NCBI RefSeq assembly: GCF_001431415.1
Contig: NZ_LDJI01000022.1
Span: 29,865 to 93,864, forward strand
DNA length: 64,000 nucleotides
Direction: 5' to 3'
Source of the DNA: Stenotrophomonas humi
GTDB lineage: Bacteria; Pseudomonadota; Gammaproteobacteria; Xanthomonadales; Xanthomonadaceae
The notes under the pieces are model-generated. The model saw only the letters and a program-made list of their open reading frames with translations. It did no database searches and was not told where the DNA came from. Positions 21,992 to 32,952 of this stretch are shown one piece after another; position 1 is the stretch's first letter; every line of letters begins with the position of its first letter. Made by a program: the position numbers and the translations under genes.

Positions 21992-23620
21992 TCAATGCCC
22001 GCGCAGTTCACGGGGGCGATATCCCGTCAGCAACAGACCTGCCGCATAAACCAGGCCGCCGGCACCCACCATGGCCAGAAGTCGCCAACCACGCTCCCAC
22101 CAGACCCACTGCGCCCAGTCCGCCCAGAACAAGCGCAGCCCGAGCACCACCGCCGTCATCAGTACGCTGGCCACCGCCAGCTGAACCAGGAAGCGTCCCC
22201 AGCCCGGCTGGACCTGATACACCCGGGCACGACGCAGGTACCACCACAGCTGCAAGGCGTTTACCCAGCCCGCCACGGCGATGGCCAACGCCAGCAGGGC
22301 GTGCGCCCCTTCCACTTGCTTCAGTGCGCCCAGCCAGGAGCCATTGGCTGCAGCAAGCGCCGCCTGCCCCATCGGACTGAACCACAGCATCGCCAGGAAG
22401 AAGAGCGCGGTGCAGGCGACATTCATAGAAATGGATACCAGCGCAGCTTTCACCGGCGTACGTGTGTCCTGCCGCGAATAGAAGGCCGGCGCCAGCACCT
22501 TCACCAGCAGGAAGGCCGGCACCGCCAGCGATTGCGTCATCAGGCTCAGGCTGCTCATGCGCATGTCCTGCGCCGAGAAGCGGCCGTACTGGAACAACGT
22601 GGCCAGCAGCGGCTCGGCGCACAGCACCAGACCGATGCATGCCGGAACACCGATCAGCAGGCACAGCCGGAAGCCCCAGTCCAACCCCTTGGAATAGCCG
22701 TCCGGATCGGATGCCGCATGACGCCCGGACAGGTGCGGCAGAATCACCGTACCGATCGCCACACCGAACATGCCCAGCGGGAACTCCAGCAGCCGGTCAC
22801 TGTAGTAAAGCCAGGTGACACTGCCACTCATCAGCAGCGAGGCCGCCAGGGTGTTGAGCAGCAGATTGACCTGCGCCACCGAGGAGCCAAACAACGTCGG
22901 CACCATCAATTTCATGATTTTTCGCACGCCTGCATGCGCGAAATCCAGGCGCGGTCGCGGCAGCAGGCCCAGCCTGGCCAATGACGGCAACTGGAAGGCG
23001 AGCTGCAGCACACCCGCCACGAACACGCCCCAGGCCAGCGCCAGCACCGGCTCGTAGCCCCAGGCCTTCATGTGCGGCACCAGGCACAGCGCCGCAGCGA
23101 TCATCGAGATGTTGAGCAGGATCGGAGACAGCGCAGGAATGGCGAAGCGCTGGTAGCTGTTCAGCACCCCGCCCACCAGTGATGCCAGCGATATGAACAG
23201 CGCGTACGGGAAGGTGATCTGCAGCATCAGCGTGGCCAGACGGGCCTGTTCGCCGTCCGGATCGAAGCCCGGCGCGAATACCCGCATCACCCATGGCGCC
23301 AGCAGCAGCGCCAGCGCGGTCACCACCAGCATCGATGCGGTCAGCGCCCCGGCTACCCGGTCCACCAGCGCCTTGACCGCCGCGTGGTCACCCTTGGCCT
23401 TGTACTCGGCCAGCACCGGCACGAAGGCCATCGAGAACGAGCCTTCGGCTGAGAGCCGACGCATGAAATTGGGAATCCTGAACGCGATGACAAAAGCATC
23501 CATCGCGGCGCTGGCACCAAAAACCTGCGCATAAACCTGGTCCCGAACGAGCCCGCTGACGCGCGAAAGGAAGGTCATGGCACTGAAAACCGCCGTGGAC
23601 CTGAGCAACCGACCACTCAC
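21992..23620 (-). CDS. murJ: Lipid II flippase MurJ (MviN)
   Basis: A 542-residue protein with about 14 membrane helices and the family opening LLRSTAVFSAMTFLSRVSGLVRDQV, plus SFSMAFVPVLAEY. MurJ moves the peptidoglycan precursor lipid II across the inner membrane. The start is proposed as GTG at 23620 because AGGGGAAG lies 4 bases upstream and the conserved region starts immediately; a longer in-frame extension to 23698 would overlap the rpsT promoter. It is divergent from rpsT. Confidence 0.92.
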   Translation of the reverse strand: MSGRLLRSTAVFSAMTFLSRVSGLVRDQVYAQVFGASAAMDAFVIAFRIPNFMRRLSAEGSFSMAFVPVLAEYKAKGDHAAVKALVDRVAGALTASMLVVTALALLLAPWVMRVFAPGFDPDGEQARLATLMLQITFPYALFISLASLVGGVLNSYQRFAIPALSPILLNISMIAAALCLVPHMKAWGYEPVLALAWGVFVAGVLQLAFQLPSLARLGLLPRPRLDFAHAGVRKIMKLMVPTLFGSSVAQVNLLLNTLAASLLMSGSVTWLYYSDRLLEFPLGMFGVAIGTVILPHLSGRHAASDPDGYSKGLDWGFRLCLLIGVPACIGLVLCAEPLLATLFQYGRFSAQDMRMSSLSLMTQSLAVPAFLLVKVLAPAFYSRQDTRTPVKAALVSISMNVACTALFFLAMLWFSPMGQAALAAANGSWLGALKQVEGAHALLALAIAVAGWVNALQLWWYLRRARVYQVQPGWGRFLVQLAVASVLMTAVVLGLRLFWADWAQWVWWERGWRLLAMVGAGGLVYAAGLLLTGYRPRELRGH

Positions 23621-23644
23621 TAAACTTCCCCTTGACAACTCGAC

Positions 23645-23673
23645 TTGACGTTCATTTGACCTGCCATCATACT
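23645..23673 (+). promoter_or_regulatory. Promoter of rpsT
   Basis: TTGACG at 23645-23650 and CATACT at 23668-23673, spaced by 17 bp, lie about 48 bp before the rpsT start. Confidence 0.65.
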
Positions 23674-23720
23674 TGCGTGCTTGCTGTTCCCACCACACCG
23701 ATTTTCAGGAAACCACCACC

Positions 23721-23990
23721 GTGGCCAATATCAAGTCCGCCAAGAAGCGCGCCAAGCAGACCGTTGTGCGCAACGCGCGCAACACGGCTCAGCGTTCGAT
23801 GCTGCGCACCGCCGTCAAGAAGGTGATCAAGGCTCTGGACGCCAACGACGCCGCTGGCGCCGAGGCAGCCTTCGCCGTCGCCCAGCCGATTCTCGATCGT
23901 TTCAGCGCCCGTGGCCTGATTCACAAGAACAAGGCTGCGCGCCACAAGAGCCGCCTGACCGCCCGCATCAAGGCCATCAAGGCCGCCTGA
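23721..23990 (+). CDS. rpsT: 30S ribosomal protein S20
   Basis: An 89-residue basic protein that is clearly S20: the start [11 protein letters not shown] and the end [18 protein letters not shown] are diagnostic. It binds 16S rRNA early in small-subunit assembly. The start is GTG at 23721. The gene is monocistronic, with its own promoter and a strong terminator, and is divergent from murJ. Confidence 0.97.
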   Translation: MANIKSAKKRAKQTVVRNARNTAQRSMLRTAVKKVIKALDANDAAGAEAAFAVAQPILDRFSARGLIHKNKAARHKSRLTARIKAIKAA

Positions 23991-24028
23991 TTCGCGCGAT
24001 CAGCGGGTGCCGCAAGGCTCCCGACATG

Positions 24029-24056
24029 AAAAACCCGGCCTTGTGTCGGGTTTTTT
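24029..24056 (+). terminator. Terminator of rpsT
   Basis: AAAAACCCG and CGGGTTTTTT arms at 24029-24056, with a T run on the plus strand, 38 bp after the rpsT stop. Confidence 0.85.
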
Positions 24057-24087
24057 GTTGGGCCAAGCGCAGACATCCAGCAGCCCC

Positions 24088-24220
24088 ACCCTCTCCCGCT
24101 TGCAGGGGAAGGCGCCCGAAGTACGGATGGGGGAGCTTTGGCTTTGGCTTTGGCTTTGGCTTTGGCTTTGGCTTTAAAGCTAGAGCGCCCTCACCCCCTC
24201 CCCCACCTTGCGGGAGAGAC
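24088..24220. repeat. Intergenic inverted-repeat element carrying a hexamer tandem array
   Basis: An approximately 133-bp element bounded by CTCTCCCGCTTGC and TTGCGGGAGAG, with the inner motif GCCCGAA...CGGATGGGG on the left and GCGCCCTCACCCC on the right. The same arrangement recurs at 29818-29935, so this is a dispersed non-coding element. It fills most of the 323-bp rpsT-obgE gap together with two terminators. Confidence 0.7.
24136..24175 (+). repeat. CTTTGG hexamer tandem repeat
   Basis: 6.7 exact copies of CTTTGG. Array length is likely to vary between strains, as exact short repeats are prone to slippage. Confidence 0.95.
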
Positions 24221-24250
24221 GCTTCAAGCGCGAAACAGAAGCAGCAGGTG

Positions 24251-24281
24251 CAGAAAACCCGGCTTTCACCGGGTTTTTGCT
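24251..24281 (-). terminator. Terminator of obgE
   Basis: AAAACCCGG and CCGGGTTTT arms with a CTTTCA loop, 33 bp after the obgE stop. It has T/A runs on both sides and could work in both directions. Confidence 0.8.
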
Positions 24282-24313
24282 GTTCGTCAGGCACCTGCGA
24301 CAAGAGGCAATCC

Positions 24314-25519
<1,206 letters not shown>

Positions 25520-25556
25520 CTACCCACGCTGGGCGCGGGCACCTGCGTGTACGGAA

Positions 25557-25817
25557 TCAGGCTTCCGTAACAACGCTCACGGTACGACGCTTGTTGGCGC
25601 CCTTGACCGAGAATTCAACCTTGCCATCGAGCAGCGCGAACAGGGTGTGATCGCGGCCGAGGCCAACGCCTGCGCCCGGGTGGAACTGGGTGCCGCGCTG
25701 ACGCACGATGATGTTGCCAGCTTCGATGGCCTGGCCACCGAAGATCTTGACGCCCAAGTACTTCGGGTTGGAATCGCGACCGTTGCGCGAGGAGCCTACG
25801 CCCTTTTTATGTGCCAT
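25557..25817 (-). CDS. rpmA: 50S ribosomal protein L27
   Basis: An 86-residue L27, identified by [17 protein letters not shown] and [13 protein letters not shown]. The flexible N-terminus reaches the peptidyl transferase centre. It lies 17 bp downstream of rplU and is cotranscribed with it. Confidence 0.97.
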   Translation of the reverse strand: MAHKKGVGSSRNGRDSNPKYLGVKIFGGQAIEAGNIIVRQRGTQFHPGAGVGLGRDHTLFALLDGKVEFSVKGANKRRTVSVVTEA

Positions 25818-25834
25818 GACGGATTCTCCTTTGC

Positions 25835-26143
25835 TTAGCCGGCAATGCCGGTGATTTGGATTTCGGTGTAGTACTGACGGTGACCCTGACGCTTCATGTG
25901 GTGCTTACGGCGACGGAACTTGATGATCCGGACCTTGTCAGCGCGGCCATGGGCCACAACCGTAGCGGTCACCGAAGCGCCCTTCAGCGCGTCACCCAGC
26001 TTGATGCCGTCGGCATCGCCGAGCATCAGGATGTTGTCAAACTTGATCTCGCTGCCGGCTTCGACTTCGAGCTTTTCAACGCGAAGGGTTTCACCCTGCG
26101 CGACGCGGTATTGCTTACCGCCAGTTACCAGTACTGCGTACAT
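25835..26143 (-). CDS. rplU: 50S ribosomal protein L21
   Basis: A 102-residue L21, identified by [18 protein letters not shown] and the [14 protein letters not shown] segment that contacts 23S rRNA. It is first in a two-gene operon with rpmA, driven by the promoter at 26207-26236. Confidence 0.97.
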   Translation of the reverse strand: MYAVLVTGGKQYRVAQGETLRVEKLEVEAGSEIKFDNILMLGDADGIKLGDALKGASVTATVVAHGRADKVRIIKFRRRKHHMKRQGHRQYYTEIQITGIAG

Positions 26144-26206
26144 GACCAGACTTCCTCTGTAGTTATTGTGGTCGCCGTGCCGCCGTCGAGGGCGGACAGG
26201 AGCGGG

Positions 26207-26236
26207 ATTTTAACGGCAGACCAAAGGTCGGGTCAA
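26207..26236 (-). promoter_or_regulatory. Promoter of rplU-rpmA
   Basis: On the minus strand TTGACC (26236-26231) and TAAAAT (26212-26207) are spaced by 18 bp, about 63 bp before the rplU start codon. Confidence 0.7.
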
Positions 26237-26420
26237 GTCACCCCCCGCCGTAAAACCCGAGCCTGAACAATGACCTGCCTTCAGGGCCATGCGGGAGCTG
26301 TGGACTGGCAAATGTGGCAATTGCCCCCAAATCACAAGGCCGCTAGGCTGATCGATTGCCGTCAGCTACGCCCCCCACATCTGCCCCGGCTCGCCGGTGG
26401 CGGTCAAAACCGGATTTCCC

Positions 26421-29384
26421 ATGGCGATGGATTTCATCCGCATCCGCGGTGCGCGGACGCACAACCTCAAGAACATCGACCTCGACCTGCCCCGCGATAA
26501 ATTGATCGTGATCACCGGCCTGTCCGGCTCGGGCAAGTCCTCGCTGGCGTTCGACACCATCTATGCGGAGGGCCAGCGCCGCTACGTCGAGTCGCTGTCG
26601 GCCTACGCGCGGCAGTTCCTGAGCGTGATGGAGAAGCCGGACCTGGATCATATCGAGGGCCTGTCACCGGCGATCTCGATCGAGCAGAAGTCCACCTCGC
26701 ACAACCCGCGCTCGACCGTGGGCACGATCACCGAAATCTACGACTATCTGCGCCTGCTGTATGCCCGCGTCGGCAGCCCACGCTGCCCGGATCACGGCTA
26801 CCCGCTGGAAGCGCAGATCGTCAGCCAGATGGTGGACCAGGTGCTGACACTGGATCCGGACCAGCGCTACATGCTGCTGGCCCCGGTGATCCGCGAACGC
26901 AAGGGCGAGCACGTGCAGGTGTTCGACCAGCTGCGTGCACAGGGCTTCGTGCGCGTTCGTGTGGATGGGGAGCTGTATGAAATCGATGCGGTGCCGGCAC
27001 TGACCCTGCGCCAGAAGCACACCATCGAAGCGGTGATCGACCGTTTCCGTCCGCGTGAGGACATCAAGCAGCGCCTGGCCGAGAGCTTTGAAACCGCACT
27101 CAAGCTGGGCGACGGCATGGCGTCGGTGATGCCGTTGGATGCCCCCAACGCGGAGCCACACCTGTTCTCTTCCAAGTACTCCTGCCCGGTGTGCGACTAC
27201 GCATTGCCGGAACTGGAGCCACGCCTGTTCTCGTTCAATTCGCCGGTGGGCGCCTGCCCGGGCTGCGATGGCCTTGGCGTGGCCGAGTTCTTTGATCCCT
27301 CGCGCGTGGTGGTGCATCCGGAGCTGTCACTGGCCGCCGGTGCCGTGCGCGGCTGGGACCGCCGCAATGCGTATTACTTCCAGCTGATTGCCTCGCTCGC
27401 CAAGCACTACAAGTTCGATGTGGATGCCGCGTGGCAGTCACTGCCGGAGCATGTGCAGAAGGCCGTGTTGTACGGCAGCGGCGAAGACCAGGTGACCTTC
27501 ACCTATTTCACCGAAGCCGGTGGCCGCAACCAGCGCAAGCATCGCTTCGAGGGCATCATTCCCAACCTCGAACGCCGCTACCGCGAGACCGAATCATCGG
27601 CCGTGCGCGAAGAGCTGGCCAAGTACATCAGCTCGCGGCCCTGCCCCGAGTGCAAGGGCGCGCGCCTGAACAAGGCCGCGCGCAACGTCTTCGTCGCCGA
27701 CCGCCCGCTGCCGGAAATCGCTGTGTTGCCGATCGATGAGGCCAAGCGCTTCTTCAGCGAGTTGTCGCTGCCGGGCTGGCGTGGCGAGATCGCCACCAAG
27801 ATCGTCAAGGAGATCGGCGAACGCCTGGGCTTCCTGGTGGATGTTGGGCTGGACTACCTCACCCTGGAGCGCAAGGCCGACACCTTGTCCGGTGGCGAGG
27901 CGCAGCGCATCCGTCTGGCGTCGCAGATCGGTGCCGGCCTGGTCGGGGTGATGTACGTGCTCGACGAACCCTCCATCGGCCTGCACCAGCGCGACAACGA
28001 ACGCCTGCTCGGCACCCTCACCCGCCTGCGCGACCTCGGCAATACGGTCATCGTCGTCGAGCATGACGAGGATGCGATCCGCCTGGCCGATTACGTGCTG
28101 GATATCGGCCCCGGTGCCGGCGTGCACGGCGGCGAAATCGTCGGCCAGGGCTCGCTGCAGGACATCCTCGATGCACCGCGCTCGCTGACTGGCCAGTACC
28201 TGTCGGGCAAGCGGGCGATCGAGATTCCGGCGCGCCGCCACAAGGCCAACCCGAAGATGACGCTGCACCTGCGCGGCGCCAGCGGCAACAACCTCAAGGG
28301 CGTGGACCTGGACATCCCGGCCGGCCTGTTGACCTGCGTCACCGGCGTATCCGGCTCGGGCAAATCCACGCTGATCAACGACACGTTGTTCTCGCTGGCC
28401 GCCAATGAAATCAATGGCGCCTCGCATCCGATTGCCCCGTACAAAACGGTCGAAGGACTGGACCTGTTCGACAAGGTGGTGGACATCGACCAGTCGCCGA
28501 TCGGTCGCACCCCGCGCTCGAATCCCGCCACCTACACCGGCCTGTTCACGCCACTGCGCGAGTTGTATGCGCAGGTTCCGGAATCACGCGCACGCGGTTA
28601 TTCGCCGGGGCGTTTCAGCTTCAACGTGCGTGGCGGCCGCTGCGAAGCGTGCCAGGGTGATGGCCTGATCAAGGTGGAAATGCACTTCCTGCCGGACGTG
28701 TATGTGCCCTGCGACGTCTGCCACGGCAAGCGCTACAACCGCGAAACGCTGGAGATCCTCTACAAGGGCTACAACATCAACGACGTGCTGGAGATGACCG
28801 TCGAGGATGCGTTGCGCCTGTTCGAGCCGGTGCCGTCGATCGCGCGCAAGCTGGAAACGCTGGTCGACGTGGGCCTGAGCTACATCAAGCTCGGCCAGAG
28901 CGCGACCACGCTGTCCGGTGGTGAGGCGCAACGCGTGAAGTTGTCCAAGGAACTGTCGCGCCGCGATACCGGCCGCACCCTGTACATCCTGGATGAGCCG
29001 ACCACCGGCCTGCATTTCCACGACATCGAAGCGCTGCTCGGCGTGCTGCACAAGCTGCGCGATGAAGGCAACACGGTGGTGGTGATCGAACACAACCTGG
29101 ACGTGATCAAGACCGCCGACTGGGTTGTCGACCTGGGCCCGGAAGGCGGCCATCGCGGCGGCACCATCCTGGTCACCGGCACGCCGGAAGATGTGGCTGC
29201 GCATCCGGCCTCGTATACCGGCCAGTTCCTGGCAAAGATGCTGCCTTCCACCAGCGCGCGTCCGGAGCGCCCGGCTGCCGTGGCCAACAAGCCCGACGCC
29301 CGCCCGCCACGCAAGGAAAAGCCTGCCAAGAAGACGGCCACCAAGAAGGCCGCCACCACCCGCAAGAAAAAGGTTTCGGAATGA
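26421..29384 (+). CDS. uvrA: Excinuclease ABC subunit A
   Basis: A 987-residue UvrA, the damage-recognition ATPase of nucleotide excision repair. Both ABC modules are intact: Walker [10 protein letters not shown] and GVSGSGKST, signatures [12 protein letters not shown] and [12 protein letters not shown]. The zinc modules CPVCDYA...CPGC and CEACQGD...CDVC are present. The C-terminal 40 or so residues form a Lys/Ala-rich, probably disordered tail ([14 protein letters not shown]) not seen in E. coli UvrA. ATG at 26421 is preferred to a GTG at 26397. No LexA-type palindrome was noticed upstream. Confidence 0.96.
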   Translation: MAMDFIRIRGARTHNLKNIDLDLPRDKLIVITGLSGSGKSSLAFDTIYAEGQRRYVESLSAYARQFLSVMEKPDLDHIEGLSPAISIEQKSTSHNPRSTVGTITEIYDYLRLLYARVGSPRCPDHGYPLEAQIVSQMVDQVLTLDPDQRYMLLAPVIRERKGEHVQVFDQLRAQGFVRVRVDGELYEIDAVPALTLRQKHTIEAVIDRFRPREDIKQRLAESFETALKLGDGMASVMPLDAPNAEPHLFSSKYSCPVCDYALPELEPRLFSFNSPVGACPGCDGLGVAEFFDPSRVVVHPELSLAAGAVRGWDRRNAYYFQLIASLAKHYKFDVDAAWQSLPEHVQKAVLYGSGEDQVTFTYFTEAGGRNQRKHRFEGIIPNLERRYRETESSAVREELAKYISSRPCPECKGARLNKAARNVFVADRPLPEIAVLPIDEAKRFFSELSLPGWRGEIATKIVKEIGERLGFLVDVGLDYLTLERKADTLSGGEAQRIRLASQIGAGLVGVMYVLDEPSIGLHQRDNERLLGTLTRLRDLGNTVIVVEHDEDAIRLADYVLDIGPGAGVHGGEIVGQGSLQDILDAPRSLTGQYLSGKRAIEIPARRHKANPKMTLHLRGASGNNLKGVDLDIPAGLLTCVTGVSGSGKSTLINDTLFSLAANEINGASHPIAPYKTVEGLDLFDKVVDIDQSPIGRTPRSNPATYTGLFTPLRELYAQVPESRARGYSPGRFSFNVRGGRCEACQGDGLIKVEMHFLPDVYVPCDVCHGKRYNRETLEILYKGYNINDVLEMTVEDALRLFEPVPSIARKLETLVDVGLSYIKLGQSATTLSGGEAQRVKLSKELSRRDTGRTLYILDEPTTGLHFHDIEALLGVLHKLRDEGNTVVVIEHNLDVIKTADWVVDLGPEGGHRGGTILVTGTPEDVAAHPASYTGQFLAKMLPSTSARPERPAAVANKPDARPPRKEKPAKKTATKKAATTRKKKVSE

Positions 29385-29788
29385 GCAGCGAACACAAGCA
29401 ATTGGCACAGGTACCGATCAGCGTGCGTTGGCGCGACATGGATTCCATGGGCCACGTCAACAATGCCAAGTACGTTTCCTATCTGGAAGAAGCGCGCGTG
29501 CGCTGGATGCTGGGCGTGGAGGGCGTGTCGATGAGTGACCGCATCGCACCGGTGGTGGCCAACACCAACATCAACTACCGCCTGCCGATCGTGTGGCCCA
29601 ACGACATCGTGGTGGAGCTGTTCGTCGAACGCCTGGGCAACAGCAGCGTGACCATCGGCCATCGCATCGTCGATCAGAAGGACCCCGGCACGCTGTACTC
29701 CGACGGCAACGTGGTCGTCGTGTGGATGGATACGCAAACCGGCAAGAGCGCGCCCTTGCCGGAAGCGGTGCGCGGGGCTTCGAGCTAA
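29381..29788 (+). CDS. Hotdog-fold acyl-CoA thioesterase (4HBT / YbgC-like)
   Basis: A 135-residue single hotdog domain with the 4HBT signature [25 protein letters not shown], in which the Asp of [10 protein letters not shown] is the usual catalytic carboxylate. Such enzymes hydrolyse acyl-CoA or acyl-ACP thioesters. It overlaps the uvrA stop codon by 4 bp (ATGA), so it is translationally coupled to a DNA-repair gene; a functional link is not obvious. Confidence 0.85.
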   Translation: MSSEHKQLAQVPISVRWRDMDSMGHVNNAKYVSYLEEARVRWMLGVEGVSMSDRIAPVVANTNINYRLPIVWPNDIVVELFVERLGNSSVTIGHRIVDQKDPGTLYSDGNVVVVWMDTQTGKSAPLPEAVRGASS

Positions 29789-29817
29789 GCGATCAGCGCA
29801 CTACGCGGGTGACGCAT

Positions 29818-29935
29818 CCCTTCTCCCGCTTGCGGGAGAAGGTGCCCGAAAGGGCGGATGAGGGGTGCTTCCAAGGCTTTTTGAGCTCTAAAGCACCCTC
29901 ACCCCAACCCCTCTCCCGCAGGCGGCAGAGGGGCC
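29818..29935. repeat. Intergenic inverted-repeat element, second copy
   Basis: An approximately 118-bp element with a left hairpin (CCTTCTCCCGC / GGGAGAAGG), a right hairpin (CCCCTCTCCCGC / GGCAGAGGGG) and an inner inverted pair GAGGGGTGCTT / AAGCACCCTC. It shares its ends and internal GCCCGAA...GGATG with the element at 24088-24220. It lacks coding capacity and lies between convergent genes. Confidence 0.75.
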
Positions 29936-29984
29936 TAAGCTGCAGTTGCGGGCTTGGCGTTGACCTGCCGGTATCCGCACAGCC

Positions 29985-30518
29985 TTACCTCAACGCCACC
30001 TTCGGGAAATCCACCGGCACATCCAGCGCCACGTTGATGTAGTTGGTGAACAGGTTGAGCGCGACGTGGGCCAGAATCTCCACGATCTGCCCGTCGTCGA
30101 ACCCCGCCGCACGCAGCTGCGCGACATCGGCATCGCCGACCTGAGCGCGCTGCTCCACCACCTTCAGTGCGAACGTCAGTGCTGCGGCGGTACGCGCATC
30201 ATCGGAATGACCGACCTGCGCAGCGGCCATATCCTCGGCACTCGCACCCGCCTTCTGCCCCAGCACGGTGTGTGCGGCCAGGCAGTATTCGCAGCGGTTG
30301 CGGTTGGCGATGGCCACGGCGATCTGTTCGCCCAGACGGGCGCCCAGCGTGCCCTTGCCCAGTGCGCCAAATGAAGCCCACATGCTCTGCAATGCGGCAG
30401 GTGAATTGGAAACCGCCTTGAACATGTTCGGCGTGGCACCGAAAGCCTGGTGGATCTGGGCCAGCAACGGTTGGCTGGCGGCCGGAGCGGATTGGGATTG
30501 AAGGTTGACGCGGGACAT
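29985..30518 (-). CDS. Carboxymuconolactone decarboxylase / AhpD-like peroxidase-family protein
   Basis: A 177-residue alpha-helical protein of the AhpD/CMD superfamily. The redox CxxC motif with its following His reads NRCEYCLAAH, as in alkylhydroperoxidase-like proteins. It probably reduces peroxides using a thiol donor, or has a related redox role. The ATG has an AGGAG ribosome binding site. An AraC-type regulator is encoded divergently 121 bp away, which suggests inducible expression. Confidence 0.85.
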   Translation of the reverse strand: MSRVNLQSQSAPAASQPLLAQIHQAFGATPNMFKAVSNSPAALQSMWASFGALGKGTLGARLGEQIAVAIANRNRCEYCLAAHTVLGQKAGASAEDMAAAQVGHSDDARTAAALTFALKVVEQRAQVGDADVAQLRAAGFDDGQIVEILAHVALNLFTNYINVALDVPVDFPKVALR

Positions 30519-30592
30519 GGCGATCTCCTGATCGTGGTGGGTTGAGGCGAATCCGGGCGTGCTGCCCGTGAAGCCAGTCTCACCTGCCCTTT

Positions 30593-30613
30593 CGAATCAT
30601 TTGATACGATTCG
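30593..30613. promoter_or_regulatory. Inverted repeat in the ahpD-like/araC intergenic region
   Basis: CGAATC (30593-30598) and GATTCG (30608-30613) with a 9-bp AT-rich spacer, 26 bp before the AraC gene. It is a candidate regulator or promoter-overlapping operator; binding is inferred only from position and symmetry. Confidence 0.35.
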
Positions 30614-30639
30614 TACGTCAAACAGATCAATTAATACAA

Positions 30640-31512
30640 ATGAGCGCCAATCCTCCGATTGATCGACTGGCCGGCATCCTGGAGAACTTTCGGTTCCAGG
30701 CGCAGCTGCACCATTCCGGGCCACTGTGCGGACTGAACGCGTTCGATGCCGACGAGGGCCACGGCTATCTGCATGTCCTGCGCCGCGGCCAGCTGGAAGT
30801 GAGCCACCCCGGCAGCCGCGAGGTGCCTGCGTCGATGCACTTCGACGTGCCGACCCTGCTGTTCTATCCACGCCCGCTCAGCCATCGCTTCCACAATCCC
30901 CCTCGGGAAGGCGCGGACTTCACCTGCGCGCGGCTGGACTTCGATGGCGGCGCGGCACACCCGCTGGTGCGTGGGTTGCCACCCCTCATCGCACTGCCGC
31001 TGACGCGGGTCCCCGGGCTGGACATGGCGCTGGAGCTGCTCTTCTCAGAAACCGACCAGGCGCGCTGCGGGCAGCGGCTGCTGGCCGATCGTCTGTTCGA
31101 GGTGGTGGTGATCCAGCTGCTGCGCTGGTTGCTGGACAACCCCGAAGAAGCCGGCATCCGGCCGGGATTCATCACCGGACTGTCGGACCCGAGACTTGCC
31201 CGCGCACTGGTGGCGATGCACGACGCCCCAGGGCAACCGTGGACACTCACGCGCATGGCCGAGCGGGCGGGCATGTCACGCACCGCGTTCGCCAATGCCT
31301 TCCGTGAACGGGTTGGACAGACACCCGCCGACTACCTGACAGACTGGCGCATCGCCTTGGCGCAACGCGGCCTGCGTCGCGGCAGGCCGATCAAGATCCT
31401 CGCCGATGAACTTGGCTACGCAAACGCCTCCGCCCTGTCGCGCGCATTCACAGCCCGGGCAGGCGCATCACCACGTGACTGGATGAAACAGGCCACCGGT
31501 TCCGCTATCTGA
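30640..31512 (+). CDS. AraC-family transcriptional regulator with cupin N-terminus
   Basis: A 290-residue protein. The N-terminal 180 residues match the cupin-type ligand domain of the AraC subgroup (LHVLRRGQLEV, LLFYPRPLSHRF, ACxxxDF-like segment CARLDFDGG). The C-terminal 100 residues are the AraC double helix-turn-helix (TLTRMAERAGMSRTAFANAF and ILADELGYANASALSRAF). It probably controls the divergent AhpD-like gene. The start at 30640 begins the conserved domain; an upstream in-frame codon would overlap the putative operator. Confidence 0.88.
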   Translation: MSANPPIDRLAGILENFRFQAQLHHSGPLCGLNAFDADEGHGYLHVLRRGQLEVSHPGSREVPASMHFDVPTLLFYPRPLSHRFHNPPREGADFTCARLDFDGGAAHPLVRGLPPLIALPLTRVPGLDMALELLFSETDQARCGQRLLADRLFEVVVIQLLRWLLDNPEEAGIRPGFITGLSDPRLARALVAMHDAPGQPWTLTRMAERAGMSRTAFANAFRERVGQTPADYLTDWRIALAQRGLRRGRPIKILADELGYANASALSRAFTARAGASPRDWMKQATGSAI

Positions 31513-31526
31513 CACGTCCTGCATCA

Positions 31527-31979
31527 CTACGGTCGCGCTGGCGCATCACGCCTCACCTGCAGCACACCATCAACCTTGCGGCCGTCTTCCAGACTGAGCC
31601 GGATCGGCAGCTGCACGCCTTCCTTGAGCTGCACATCCGGCTGCATCAGCATCAGGTGCAGACCGCCGGGCTTCAACTCCACCGATGCCCCCGCCGCGAT
31701 GGGCAACCGATCGACTTCACGCATCCGGCTGACGCCCTGCACCAGCGTGGTTTCATGCAGCGACACCTCTCCAAACGCCCGGCTGCCTGCGCCTATGACA
31801 ACGACATCGCTGCCGCAATCGTTGCGGATGCGCGCATAGCCCCCTGCCATCGGCATGGCGCCCGGCGGCAAACGCAGCCATCCCTCGCGGATCGTCACGC
31901 AGGCCGGCGCCGGTGCCTGGCCCGACGCTTCAAAAGCACACAGGGCCAACAGTACGCACATGAATGGTTTGGTTATCAT
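31527..31979 (-). CDS. Periplasmic copper chaperone PCu(A)C-type protein
   Basis: A 150-residue exported protein (signal peptide cleavage after about residue 20, near ASGQA). It shows the PCu(A)C copper(I)-binding pattern: a His in SLHETT, a Met in SRMREV and the HLMLM motif about 20 residues later. Such proteins deliver copper to haem-copper oxidases. The start at 31979 has GGGAG upstream; an alternative ATG at 32000 exists. It is divergent from the enoyl-CoA hydratase gene with only 37 bp between start codons. Confidence 0.85.
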   Translation of the reverse strand: MITKPFMCVLLALCAFEASGQAPAPACVTIREGWLRLPPGAMPMAGGYARIRNDCGSDVVVIGAGSRAFGEVSLHETTLVQGVSRMREVDRLPIAAGASVELKPGGLHLMLMQPDVQLKEGVQLPIRLSLEDGRKVDGVLQVRRDAPARP

Positions 31980-32016
31980 CGAAACCACGACTCCCTGCCG
32001 CATGAGAAACCGCAGC

Positions 32017-32799
32017 ATGACCACGCTTATTGAAGTGATCAACCATGGCCCCATCCGCGAACTGCGCCTGGCGCGGCCGCCGGTCAACGCACTGGATACC
32101 GAATTGTGCCGTGCGTTGATCACCGCGCTGAACCACGCCATGAATGAAGAAGTGCATGGCATCGTGTTGTCCGGGAGCGAGCGGATTTTCACCGGCGGCA
32201 TGGATGTGCCCTATCTGCTGCGCCACGGTGAGGACAAGCACAAGCTGCTGGACAGCTGGCAGGCTTTCTTCGGTGCCGCACGTGCGCTGGCCGAAAGCCG
32301 CATCCCGGTAGTCGCTGCGTTGACCGGTCACTCACCGGCCGGCGGTTGTGTGCTGGCACTGTGCTGCGATTACCGGGTGATGGCACGCAGCGTTGATCCG
32401 GCCAAGCCGTATGTCATCGGCCTGAATGAAGTCCAGGTCGGGCTGGTGGCGCCGGAAGGCATCCAGCGCCTGATGCGCCGCGTGGTCGGCCCCCATCGCG
32501 CTGCCGTGCTGCTGGCTGGCGGCCAGCTGGTCAGCGCCGAGCGCGCCCTGGAGATTGGACTGGTCGATGAGCTGGCCGAGGGTGCAGCCCTTGTCGTGGA
32601 AACGGCCATCAGCTGGTTGCAGGCCCAGCTCCGGTTGCCACAACAACCGATGTTGCAGACCCGCGCCATCGCCCGCGCCGATCTGCACGAGGCCATGCAG
32701 CCGGAGCATATCCAGCTCGACCGCTTCGTCGATGCCTGGTACTCGGCCGACGCACAAGCGGCATTGCAGGCGCTGGCCGCGCGCCTGGGCAAGCGCTAG
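32017..32799 (+). CDS. Enoyl-CoA hydratase/isomerase family protein (crotonase)
   Basis: A 260-residue crotonase-fold protein. The oxyanion-hole regions are recognisable: ERIFTGGMDVPYLL and the HSPAGGCVLALCCDYRV segment. Pairing of catalytic carboxylates typical of true hydratases is not obvious in the VAPEGIQRL region (a Glu is present), so hydratase, isomerase or hydrolase activity cannot be told apart. It may take part in fatty-acid turnover together with the TesB-like gene downstream. Confidence 0.82.
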   Translation: MTTLIEVINHGPIRELRLARPPVNALDTELCRALITALNHAMNEEVHGIVLSGSERIFTGGMDVPYLLRHGEDKHKLLDSWQAFFGAARALAESRIPVVAALTGHSPAGGCVLALCCDYRVMARSVDPAKPYVIGLNEVQVGLVAPEGIQRLMRRVVGPHRAAVLLAGGQLVSAERALEIGLVDELAEGAALVVETAISWLQAQLRLPQQPMLQTRAIARADLHEAMQPEHIQLDRFVDAWYSADAQAALQALAARLGKR

Positions 32800-32952
32800 A
32801 GCCTGGAACGGAGTGGTCAGGAGGGCAGCAGCACCGTGACAACGCCGTACTGCCGCCGCCCTGCCTCACTCCCTGCCCGTCGCTCACGCCGTCTCCAGCA
32901 CCAACCCTCCCGACCTCTATAATCGCCGTCTGTCGAACCGAAGGTCGCCGTC

